A DNA stretch of 64,000 nucleotides from positions 41,559-105,558 of the forward strand of contig NZ_JAIHLQ010000025.1 in NCBI RefSeq assembly GCF_019733355.1, in the 5' to 3' direction. The translations under genes were made by a program, and so were the position numbers. Position 1 is the first letter of the stretch. Every line of letters starts with the position of its first letter. Of this stretch, positions 51,700 to 60,200 are shown piece after piece. The notes below the pieces were generated by a model. That model was given only the letters and a program-made list of their open reading frames with translations. It was not told the DNA's origin and did not search any database. The stretch comes from Pseudomonas baetica (lineage in GTDB: Bacteria; Pseudomonadota; Gammaproteobacteria; Pseudomonadales; Pseudomonadaceae).

Positions 51700-51715
51700 C
51701 GCTAGCAGGCTAGCG
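51700..51715. repeat. short palindrome, REP-like
   Basis: CGCTAGC-AG-GCTAGCG followed by CCCACAGGG resembles the shorter REP-type units of fluorescent pseudomonads. It stands alone in a gap with gene debris. Confidence 0.55.
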
Positions 51716-51813
51716 CCCACAGGGGTTTGGCTCTGTTCTGCCCGGTTTATGGCGGTTGACGGCCCTGCCCTCACTGCCTATCCTCGCGCCTGTCACGACT
51801 CATTCGTGACCGG

Positions 51814-51984
51814 GTTTGACGGCTCGAAAAGTCCAAGACGCACATTGCTCTCCAATGTGTGCGTGCACTCGTGTGCCCGACGCACAGTTCAATGGTGACT
51901 GTGTGCGGGGCATCTTCGGGTGCGCCGGGTGTCTTGGACCGGTCCGTCAACCTGCACACAGTTGCCACCTATTCGTTTGACGGC
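51814..51984 (+). promoter_or_regulatory. structured leader upstream of the DUF6124 gene
   Basis: Three hairpins stand in a row on the plus strand: CACATTG/CAATGTG (51841-51859), CACAGT/ACTGTG (51883-51903), and GCATC-TTCG-GGTGC (51910-51923), the last capped by a stable UUCG loop. Then comes the palindrome GGACCGGTCC (51936-51945). The direct repeat GTTTGACGGC brackets the region (51814-51823 and 51975-51984). The region holds no credible gene of its own and the coding start lies 40 bases beyond. A structured 5' UTR or small RNA is likely; the class is unknown. Confidence 0.45.
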
Positions 51985-52024
51985 GATGAAGTGGCAGTTC
52001 TCTGACTTCCAAGAGGCTACACCG

Positions 52025-52309
52025 ATGACCGATCCCACTACAAAATCCACCCCCTTCTCCCGCTGTGACCACGTCGATCACCACCTCTTCGCCGTCCAAT
52101 CCGACATCCCACTGCTCGACGCTCTCGAGCACGCTACGGTTTACCTCAACTGCGCCGAAGCGCTCGCCCATCAAGCCCCCACCGCCACACGCCCGGAACA
52201 CAGCGCCTCGCTGCACTGGGCAAGCAAGCAGATGCTCGAATCAGCGCGGGCGTTGGTGCAGGCTTCGGTCGATGGTTTGCAGGCCGCTCGGGCTGAGGGC
52301 CAAGCATGA
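52025..52309 (+). CDS. DUF6124 family protein
   Basis: 94 residues of the DUF6124 (earlier DUF3077) type: PLLDALEHATVYLNCAEALAH and WASKQMLESARALVQASVDGLQAA. The gene family is abundant and redundant in Pseudomonas genomes, with unknown function. The start at 52025 is supported by AGAGG before it; the longer frame from 51920 runs through the structured leader. Confidence 0.85.
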   Translation: MTDPTTKSTPFSRCDHVDHHLFAVQSDIPLLDALEHATVYLNCAEALAHQAPTATRPEHSASLHWASKQMLESARALVQASVDGLQAARAEGQA

Positions 52310-52352
52310 AACGGCAGAGTCAGTCGCGATTCTGATGCGGGCTGTCGACTGA

Positions 52353-52404
52353 GACGAGGCTGCGATCTTTTGACTTTGCAGATCAATAGATCGCAGCCTT
52401 CGTC
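52353..52404. repeat. repeated palindrome / terminator hairpin
   Basis: GACGAGGCTGCGATCT and AGATCGCAGCCTTCGTC pair over about 16 bases. The GCTGCGATC...GATCGCAGC pattern recurs widely in intergenic regions of pseudomonads. It lies between the convergent DUF6124 and gal genes and may end both. Confidence 0.7.
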
Positions 52405-52424
52405 AGCGACAGAGGCGATGTCGT

Positions 52425-53372
52425 CTAGGGGTGCGGGGGCGCTCCCTCGTCGAAGAATGGCGCAACCGCCACACGACTGCCGACAAAAAAGCTGTCCGCC
52501 ACCAACCGCAACGGCTGCAGATCCAGATCACTGACCTTGTCGCCAATCAACTGCTGAAAATGCCGATACACCGCTGCGTACTCACCCTCCTCCGACACGG
52601 CTTGGCGCACGCCGTCAATGCTCAACAGCGCGCCACCGTTATCCAGGCGCAGCACACCTTCGGCGCAGCGAACTTCGATGCTCCAGAGCTCATCATGACC
52701 ATGGTCGAAATCGAACTCGGCGCGCACATCGAGGTGGCACGCATCAGACATTTTGATGGACGCGGCAATCGGCGACTGGCAGTTGCTCGGCACGCGCAGT
52801 TCGGCGGATTCGACAAACAACGGCAGAGCCAGCAGGTGAGTCACGATCGACAAGGCATTGATGCCCGGATCGAAGACGCCCAGGCCGCCCGGCTGCCAGA
52901 TCCAGGTCTGACCGGGGTGCCACTTGCGCACGTCTTCCTTCCAGTCGATCTGCACGCTTTGCAGGGTGCGCGTCGCGAGCCAGTCGCGGGCCGCGGCAAT
53001 GCCGGGCGCGTAGCGCGAATGCCAGGCGAACAACGCGCTGACGCCTTGCTGCTCGGCCAGAGTCACCAACGCCAACGCTTCACCCAACGTGGCGCAGGGC
53101 GGTTTCTCTACCAGCACATGTTTGCCGGCAGTCAATGCGTGTTGCACTAGAGCAAAACGCCCTTGCGGCGGCGTACAGAACGCAATCGCATCAACCGGCG
53201 GGCCGTTTTCGAGCAACTCGCTCAAGGACTGAAAATTCTCTACACCGGGGCAAGGCTTGCCTTGTGTGGCGACTGCCACCAACTGGAATCCAGGATGGGC
53301 GTTGATCGCTGGAACGTGTTGATCCTGCGCAATTTTGCCGTAGCCCACCAGGCCGAGACGGATCGGTTGCAT
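52425..53372 (-). CDS. gal: D-galactose 1-dehydrogenase (Gfo/Idh/MocA family)
   Basis: 315 residues with the dinucleotide motif GLVGYGKIAQDQHVPAI, AFCTPPQGRFALVQHAL, HVLVEKPPCATLGEAL and the stretch DVRKWHPGQTWIWQPGGLGVFDPGINALSIVTHLLALPLF. These segments match the P. fluorescens galactose dehydrogenase very closely. It oxidises galactose to galactonolactone with NAD(P), entering the DeLey-Doudoroff route, though no lactonase or other galactose gene adjoins. ATG 53372 has GGAG seven bases before it. Confidence 0.93.
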   Translation of the reverse strand: MQPIRLGLVGYGKIAQDQHVPAINAHPGFQLVAVATQGKPCPGVENFQSLSELLENGPPVDAIAFCTPPQGRFALVQHALTAGKHVLVEKPPCATLGEALALVTLAEQQGVSALFAWHSRYAPGIAAARDWLATRTLQSVQIDWKEDVRKWHPGQTWIWQPGGLGVFDPGINALSIVTHLLALPLFVESAELRVPSNCQSPIAASIKMSDACHLDVRAEFDFDHGHDELWSIEVRCAEGVLRLDNGGALLSIDGVRQAVSEEGEYAAVYRHFQQLIGDKVSDLDLQPLRLVADSFFVGSRVAVAPFFDEGAPPHP

Positions 53373-53706
53373 CAATGACTCCTGCTTTTATCTTGTTTTA
53401 GTCAGCGAACCGGCAGATTACCCGTAAACACCGCAAGCGTCTGTCCGCCAAACGTCACAAAGGCTCAATGAATCAGGCAAGCATTGCACAGCGATGCACT
53501 ACCGCGACGGCATGATCGGCACCTGTAACTTTCCGACGCCGGATGCGCCGATCTAGGCGCCTGATCCATTGCCAGTGCGGCCTAACGCAGAGCGGTCACG
53601 GCGTGACCCTTGTCGCCGGAATTTGACACGTAACGCATTGCTCGCCAGAGTCGCACCCCTTTTGCGGCCATAGACACCGCAGGTTTGTGCTGAACAGGGG
53701 TTACCG
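53373..53706. other. 334-base gap before trmK
   Basis: No gene supported. The stretch holds a short GTCACGGCGTGAC palindrome and otherwise nothing I can name. Confidence 0.45.
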
Positions 53707-54401
53707 TTGAACGAACAGACATTGTCCGCGCGCCTGAGCGCGTGGCCGCGCATGTGCCAACCGGCGCAAGGCTGGCCGATATTGGCTCGGATCACGGCTA
53801 TCTCCCGGTGGCGCTGATGCGCCGAGGCATCATTGAAAAAGCGGTCGCTGGCGAAGTGGCGTTGACGCCTTTTCAATCGGCCGAACGTACCGTGCGTGAA
53901 AACGACCTGCACCCTCGCATCACCGTGCGCCTGGCCAATGGACTGGCGGCGATCGAACTGGAAGACGCGATCACCGCCATCACTGTCTGCGGCATGGGTG
54001 GCGAAACCATCCGCGACATTCTCGAGAGCGGCAAGTCACGCTTAAGCGGCGCGGAACGCCTGATCCTGCAACCCAACGGCGGCGAGCAGCCACTGCGCCA
54101 GTGGCTGATGAACAATGGCTACCGCATCCTGAGCGAGGAAGTGCTGCAGGAGAACCGCTTCGACTACGAAATCATCGTTGCCGAACGCGCCGAGACAGTG
54201 GCGTACACCGATCAGGAGCTGTACTTCGGCCCTCTACAGATGCAGGCACGCAGCCCAGCGTTCCTGATCAAGTGGCAACGCAAGCTGCGTCAGAAGCAAA
54301 AGACGCTGACTCACTTCGCACGTGCGCAGCAGGCTTTGCCCGAAGCGAAGGTGCAAGAGGTTACGCAGCAGGCTCAATGGATTGCCGAGCTGTTAGCGTG
54401 A
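53707..54401 (+). pseudogene. trmK: tRNA (adenine(22)-N1)-methyltransferase gene with apparent 5' frameshift
   Basis: From the GTG at 53742 the frame is a complete TrmK: AAHVPTGARLADIGSDHGYLPVALMRRGII (motif I), GMGGETIRDILESGK, LILQPNGGEQPLRQWLMNNGYRI, FDYEIIVAERAE. TrmK methylates A22 of tRNA. The expected N-terminus (MNEQTLSARLERVAAHV) is encoded from TTG 53707 behind an AGGGG ribosome site, but CGCCTGAGCGCG lacks one G near 53736, so the first ten codons are in another frame. Either one base is missing in the sequence or the gene starts at GTG 53742 without a good ribosome site. Confidence 0.7.
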
Positions 54402-54446
54402 TGCGCGTAGGCAGTTTCAGGGACACTCTGCACGGTCGATGACATG

Positions 54447-54471
54447 AAAAACGCTCGCGATCTGCGAGCGT
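54447..54471 (-). terminator. terminator of the exported 131-aa gene
   Basis: ACGCTCGC and GCGAGCGT pair around GATCT with a run of A on the left, giving a U tract on the minus strand. It lies just past the stop at 54504. Confidence 0.72.
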
Positions 54472-54503
54472 CCTTCGAGTCCCTAGCATCATTTCAGCCG
54501 GGA

Positions 54504-54899
54504 TTACAGACCGACACGCTTCAATCCTTGGCGCATGCCTTGATCCGCCTGCTCGCACCACTGCTTCAGAGTCAGATTCGGCGGCAGGTTGCTTTCCAGG
54601 TTCTTGTATTCCCCGTTAGCCAACACTTCGCCCTTACGACCAGACTGTTCGTTCTTGTCGCCGTCATGTTTGTCGAAATCACCAGGCATATTGTCAACAA
54701 AGACAACCATCTTGTTGGCGCTCTCAACGCTGTCTGCTTTCAGGAACCCTTTGTCGACACAATTTTTGACCAGGCCTGACATATTGCGGCTAGTGTCGTA
54801 TATCCCTTTCAGAGTGGCAGCATCTTTTCCGTCGGCGTGAGCGATATTGCAGGTGCCGAAAGCTGCTGCCATGGCGAGAATCAAAGAAGCGATCTTCAT
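54504..54899 (-). CDS. small exported protein of the Rhs cluster
   Basis: 131 residues with a signal peptide (MKIASLILAMAAAFGTCNIAHA). The mature part has two cysteines (VKNCVDKGF, LKQWCEQAD) that could pair in the periplasm and a charged middle (DFDKHDGDKNEQSGRKGEVLANGEYKNLE). No family recognised. AAAGGAATAAAT precedes the ATG. It follows the ankyrin gene by about 50 bases in the same direction; a periplasmic role with the ankyrin protein is inferred. Confidence 0.7.
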   Translation of the reverse strand: MKIASLILAMAAAFGTCNIAHADGKDAATLKGIYDTSRNMSGLVKNCVDKGFLKADSVESANKMVVFVDNMPGDFDKHDGDKNEQSGRKGEVLANGEYKNLESNLPPNLTLKQWCEQADQGMRQGLKRVGL

Positions 54900-54952
54900 A
54901 TTTATTCCTTTAAATTTCAGAGAGCATTGAGCTCTGTTTGACTTGATTTTTT

Positions 54953-55948
54953 TTACTGGAACAACTTGATAATGGATTCGGAATACAAATCCGGTACTTT
55001 TTTTACTGATTTGAGTATGTTTTGACGGACAGTCTGACCTTTCACCTTTGGGTCTTGTGCCACATATTCCGGGGGGAAAGCCGGTGCATCTTTATCGGCG
55101 CCGGCAGCCAGCAAAGCATTTGTGCAATCCGGGTTGCTACGAATTGCACTTTCCAGCAATGGAGTGCCAACAGGCCATGCCTGCTGTTGAGGTGCAAAGG
55201 CATCAACGGAAGTGCCAGCCTTGTGCAGCAGGGCAATCCGCTGTGCAGCTTGCGGATCAGGTTGATCGTTCAAAGCATAGGCTCGCACGCAAACGTAATG
55301 CAAAGGTGTAGAACCCACCTTGCTGACCCCATAGGGATCGGTACCGGCAGCGATCAATAGCTTGATCAATTCCAGATTGTTCGCACCTTTGCCGATCAAT
55401 GGGGAAAACCCCTGAGGCGTCAGCATCCGGGCGTCGGCACCTGCCTGCAGAAGTAACCTAGTCACTTCGACCGACGACGAATTTTCTATGCCCACGGCCG
55501 CAATAAGCGGGGTATTAGTTCCGCCTTGAGCAATCACATTGATGTCGGCACCCGCTTTGATCAGGCTCTGCACAATGGGCATTGAGTCCTTCATGTCTTC
55601 TGGATCACCCATATGCCCCAATACGGATAACAATATTGTTTCACCGTTATCGCTGATTGGTTGATTGACATCGATAGGAAACTCGAGAAGCCGATCTACC
55701 AGCACTGGGCTCCTGTAATAAGCTGCATGCCATAGAATAAGCGCGTCAGGCTTCGCGCCGTTTGCAAGCAGTTTGTTTACGCTATCCAGGTCTTTCTGTT
55801 CTTTTGAATACGCGTATTGAAGCACAGCAGTATCCAATTTCTGATAGGCCTCAACTGGCTGCGCGTGGGCTACGTTCGTGCTACAGAAGCAAACACCTGC
55901 GACACATGCAATCCACAGGCGCTTAAAAACATAATTCGAATTCAGCAT
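54953..55948 (-). CDS. periplasmic ankyrin-repeat protein
   Basis: 331 residues with a signal peptide (MLNSNYVFKRLWIACVAGVCFCSTNVAHAQ) and at least five ankyrin-type repeats: SVNKLLANGAKPDALILWHAAYY, IVQSLIKAGADINVIAQGGTNTPLIAAVG, EVTRLLLQAGADARMLTPQGFSPLI, LIKLLIAAGTDPYGVSKVGSTPLHYVC, and a closing TNALLAAGADKDAPAF. Exported ankyrin proteins occur near T6SS and oxidative-stress genes as partners of other proteins. Here it lies between a PAAR gene and a small exported gene, all minus strand. Confidence 0.87.
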   Translation of the reverse strand: MLNSNYVFKRLWIACVAGVCFCSTNVAHAQPVEAYQKLDTAVLQYAYSKEQKDLDSVNKLLANGAKPDALILWHAAYYRSPVLVDRLLEFPIDVNQPISDNGETILLSVLGHMGDPEDMKDSMPIVQSLIKAGADINVIAQGGTNTPLIAAVGIENSSSVEVTRLLLQAGADARMLTPQGFSPLIGKGANNLELIKLLIAAGTDPYGVSKVGSTPLHYVCVRAYALNDQPDPQAAQRIALLHKAGTSVDAFAPQQQAWPVGTPLLESAIRSNPDCTNALLAAGADKDAPAFPPEYVAQDPKVKGQTVRQNILKSVKKVPDLYSESIIKLFQ

Positions 55949-56084
55949 ATAAAGCTCATGATTGGGTAGTAAGCATCTACATTCAGACAATGCCGAAAGA
56001 ACGACTTCATTCGCGCTTCAGCCATGGAACGGACGACGGGAGCCCGCGCCATGGAGATAGGCAATCAATGCACAAAATGTGGAC

Positions 56085-56348
56085 TCAGCTGACAACCGCC
56101 CCTTTTGGGCCACTGGCAATCAGCGCAGCACCACAAGCGGTTTTCATGCCGTCGAGCGCGATGGGCACGCCATCGACGGTGTAGGTGCTACTGCCCTCGG
56201 CAATCGGGAATACCCCCTTGCACAACGGGCAACTGACCTTGTGACCAACCCCAGCGATCGGTTTGCCGTTGAGGTCGGTCTGGGAGAAGGCTTCGAGCAC
56301 CTTGCCACCGTGTGTGGTGGAGTCGCCGAGGCGGATTGCGTCCTTCAT
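56085..56348 (-). CDS. PAAR-domain protein (T6SS spike tip)
   Basis: 87 residues of PAAR pattern: MKDAIRLGDSTTHGGKVLEA, GVGHKVSCPLCKGVFPI, and DGVPIALDGMKTACGAALIAS. The repeated small beta turns and the CPLC...TACG metal-type residues suit the conical tip that sits on a VgrG trimer. AAAGGAG lies eight bases before the ATG. It lacks any toxin extension. It is separated by the immunity gene from the Rhs protein, which has no PAAR of its own in the visible sequence. Confidence 0.88.
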   Translation of the reverse strand: MKDAIRLGDSTTHGGKVLEAFSQTDLNGKPIAGVGHKVSCPLCKGVFPIAEGSSTYTVDGVPIALDGMKTACGAALIASGPKGAVVS

Positions 56349-56652
56349 GTTGTCACTCCTTTGACCGAGTTATTCGACAATCCATTCTTAGTCGCACCCT
56401 TGGATCTCGATAATGAACTTCGCGCTTGTTGGCAGCCATAGATGCTTGATAAGGGCGGCAGCATTTCACCCAGAGGATGAACCTGAATCGGCTGTTAAAA
56501 ATCAGTGCTAGTAGACATTCACCGCTGTGAATGAACACTGCAGTAGAAATCCCGAAATAGTGTTGAAGTGCTTCGTAATCACAGTAGGCTCGCAATCGCA
56601 AGCAAACCAACTGGGATCCACTGGTGATTGAAAAAAAGCCGAGCCTTCACAC
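56349..56652. other. 304-base gap between PAAR and immunity genes
   Basis: No supported gene or terminator. The gap separates the small T6SS genes from the vgrG-rhs-immunity unit, so the PAAR gene may have its own promoter here. Confidence 0.45.
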
Positions 56653-57267
56653 TCAAATTGGCTTGACGGCCGACCAAAGCACGTTCTCCAAAGGCGTGAA
56701 ATTTACTCCTTTAATTTCTTTTGCAAACTCTTTGAATTCATGAGAGCAGATAAGCGTATTACTTCCTGAAATCAAACCCTTGAATTTGAACAGATCGCGC
56801 TTGAAGTCGGGAGGTAAAACCAATTTCTTGAACCTGAAAATCAACCCATCCTCTTCTATGAAAGTAGAAGCCGGATCGGTCTCCGAGCGCGCATCCAGTT
56901 CTTCAAAAAGTACGGCATTGTAGCTTTTCGATGAAATTTTTTCCCCTCCTTTGGAAACTACCTGGATTGGCACAGCATCAGTAATGTTTACGTTCAGCCC
57001 CCTGCAAACAGACATGAAATCATCACTGACTATGTAGAATCGAGCGATGCTTCTTATATCAAAATCATAAAAATCATCTTTAGAAATTAACACCATACCT
57101 TCTGGATAGGGAGTGTGCGTTTTGTAATGGATTTTCTCCGCATACCATGAGAAAAATCCATACTCGACATTTTTGGTGTCTGAGTAAAATTTATCGTAAA
57201 GATCTGCCTGCAAGAAGCCAGCCGGGCAGCCCCGTTCTTCCTTTTGAGAAAGCACGTAATATTCCAT
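56653..57267 (-). CDS. candidate immunity protein, Imm43-like
   Basis: 204 residues, low G+C codons. The pattern MEYYVLSQKEERGCPAGFLQADLYDKFYSD, FFSWYAEKIHYKTHTPYPEGMVLISKDDFYDFDIRSIARFYIVSDDFMSVCRGLNVNI, and SYNAVLFEELDARS fits the Imm43 type of immunity proteins as I recall it. It starts 16 bases after the Rhs stop, the classic place of the cognate immunity gene, and should block the AHH nuclease tip in the cytoplasm. The family match is from memory and moderate; the position is strong. Confidence 0.75.
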   Translation of the reverse strand: MEYYVLSQKEERGCPAGFLQADLYDKFYSDTKNVEYGFFSWYAEKIHYKTHTPYPEGMVLISKDDFYDFDIRSIARFYIVSDDFMSVCRGLNVNITDAVPIQVVSKGGEKISSKSYNAVLFEELDARSETDPASTFIEEDGLIFRFKKLVLPPDFKRDLFKFKGLISGSNTLICSHEFKEFAKEIKGVNFTPLENVLWSAVKPI

Positions 57268-57283
57268 AAAAAACTATCCATCC

Positions 57284-60200
57284 TTATCTAAGTCGGCGTT
57301 GGGTTGTGCCGGGCACCGAAAGGCTTGTTCTTAATCTTGTCTGTATCGCGGAGATCTGAACTCGCGCCTGCGCTTCGTCGATGACACCAGCCTCATATTT
57401 GCTCCTGACGGTCGTCACCATGTTATTAACCATCGGGCTATAGACCTTACCATGCGATCCGCAATGGTAAAAAACACGCTTGGTTTTCTTAGCCTGATCC
57501 GCACTGTCAGGCATCAACAGGCCGTTTTCCTTTTTATCCCGTTCTCCGCCCATCCCGATATCCGAGAAGAAGCTGGCTTGCCGCCCCCATACTTCCTCGG
57601 GGATGAGGTGATGCGCCTGCATTTTGTCATGGGCTGTGCCGCCCAATGCCCGATTGAGCGTGCTACTGCACAGTCCACTCGGATCGACCCACTGGGTCGG
57701 GCTGATCGCATACTGATAGAAGTTGATACCGCCAGCGTATCCGATTGGATCGCGAGACACGAAGCGACCGACGCCAGGGTCGTAGTACCGATGGCGGTTG
57801 TAATGCAGCCCAGTCTCATGATCGTGATACTGGCCTTGGAAGCGGATCGGGTTATTCAACCCTTGTCGCTGGGCCGAGGATGAGCGTTGTTCAATTGCTT
57901 GTCCCCACACCCTGTATTGCGCGCTCCATACCATTTCACCCTGCTGGTCGGTAAGTTCTTGTGGCGTGCCGAGGTGATCGCACTGATACCACGCAATCGC
58001 ATCAAACGGCTGAGGAACAGGCGCGTGACTCCACAGCGGATCCTCGTCCGGTGTATAAACATCACCGTAAATGGGTTGAGGCACTAAACGAATAGGCTGG
58101 TGACTTAGCGCCTGTACCACTGGATTGAATGTACCGGGCTCAAAAACGTAATGAACAGTGCGTCCGGTATCACCATCCAGCTGAGCGGGACTGCTCTCCC
58201 ACGCCAGATTGTCACCGTCCCAACCGAACATCGTGAAGCCGCAACCATACTCACGTTGTTTGCGTGCATGTTCATTGCGATTCCACAGAGATCCGGCCTC
58301 TGGACGATGCTTATAGTGCGCTCGGGAGTTTTTGTGCAGGCGACGACCTAGTGGGTCGTAGGCATAATCAACTGCCAGACGGTCATCTTCGAAATGCACC
58401 AGGCGATCGAACAGATCCCATCGCATCTCGCACACACTGCCATTACTCAAACGCTTGACCTGATTTCCGCGCTCGTCGTACTCATAGTGCGTGCCTGCGT
58501 ACTCACGTAACAAGTTATCGAGAAGTTTGCTGCGCACGGGCTCCTGATCCAGGGGCCTGCGGATATCAAAGGCTTTTGCGTCCAGAAGGTTGCCGGCTGG
58601 ATCGAAAGCAAAGGTTTCGACTCCAAGCCGCGTGACAGCACTGATTAAACGACCTACAGGATCATAGCGATAGGACAGTGGGCCTCGACGACTATCATTG
58701 ATATCCGTCAGTTGACCGGCTGCATCGTATTTGTAGTCGCGCTTGAGCAGCACGGACTTGTCATCGCTATGTACCAGCATCTGCTCTTGCAGTCGTCCGG
58801 CGGGATCCCATTTCTGAGTTTGCAGCAGGCGGTTACCCTGGTGACGGGCGACTTCACGATGTAAGTCATCGCGCTCGAAACCGGCCAACTCATGATCGTC
58901 CAGACGCAAGCCCAGTAAGTGTCCGCTACCGTAAGTCAGCCAGCTGACACGATGTCCATCGGGGCGAACAGTGGCAACCCTTTGATTGAGTGCATCGTAC
59001 TCGTGCTGCCATACGGCGACCATCGGGCTTTCCAGGCCCAGATAATGTTGGTGTTCGCGCAGTATGTTGCCCGCCGGATCATGAAACCACTGCAAGCGGC
59101 TGTCGGCATTGCAAGCCATGATCAGCTTGCTATTGCCGTCGTAATTGAAAGTTTCGCTCTGCTGCTGTTCACCCAAAATGGCTCGACGTTCAACCAAACG
59201 ATTCATTGAGTCAAAGCGAACCTCGACGCAATGCTCTCCGTTGTAGATTTTCGCAAGTCGACCGGTTTCGGGTTCATACAAGTAACGCGTTGAGCGCCCA
59301 TCAAAGGCTGTTTCTTCCAGCAAGCGGCCGACCGGATCATAGTTGAAGTGGGCGCGTCGCTCATTCTCGTTTTCCAACGTAACCAGACGACCGAGTTTGT
59401 CCCAGCGATAACGAACGGCATGCTCCAGAGCATCGACCCGTTCGGCAATCAATCCTGCCACGTTGTACTTCCATGTCGTGCAACGATCTAGACCATCGAC
59501 ATGAGCCAGCAAACGGCCTTCCGCATCGCGCTCAAAACGCTCTTCGGTCTTGTCCGGATGCTTGATCAGTATCAGTTGCCCGGCTTTGTACTCGTACTCG
59601 GTGCTCTGACCGGCGGCATCTGTGAAGCAAACCATTTGCCCGCGATCGTTGTACTCCCAGGCACTGGTCTTGCCTGAACAGTCGACGTACTCCACCAGTT
59701 GCCCGGAAGTGTTATAGGAAAGTTTCTTTTCATTGCCGTTGGCATCTTTGACTGCGGTTGGCATCCCGGCCGGGTTGTAAGCGTATTCAGTCTTGTTACC
59801 CAGTGGATCGACGCTCTCAACAAGATTGCCTGAGTCGTCATAGGCTCTTGTCCACTGTCCCCCCTCGGCATCGCTGATCTTGATCAGTTGATCGTGATCG
59901 TCGTAGGCAAAGTGCACTACCGTGTCATCGGTACGGATATGCTCGAGAAGGTTGCTTCGTTCGTCATAGCTGTAGCGATCCGAGCGACCATCGGCCCGAA
60001 CGTGACGGATCACGTTCTTGGCGTCATCACGGAAGAGCCAATCGGAGCGATCATCTGCGTGCCGGATGCGGTAGGTATAACCAAGGCTGTCAAAATAGTG
60101 CCAAGTTTCGTGACCGAGCGCGTCAGTGACATACACCAAGCGAATGTTTTCATCCCATTCCAGACGCGTATCGAAACTGCCGTCGTCAGCCCACTCGCGA

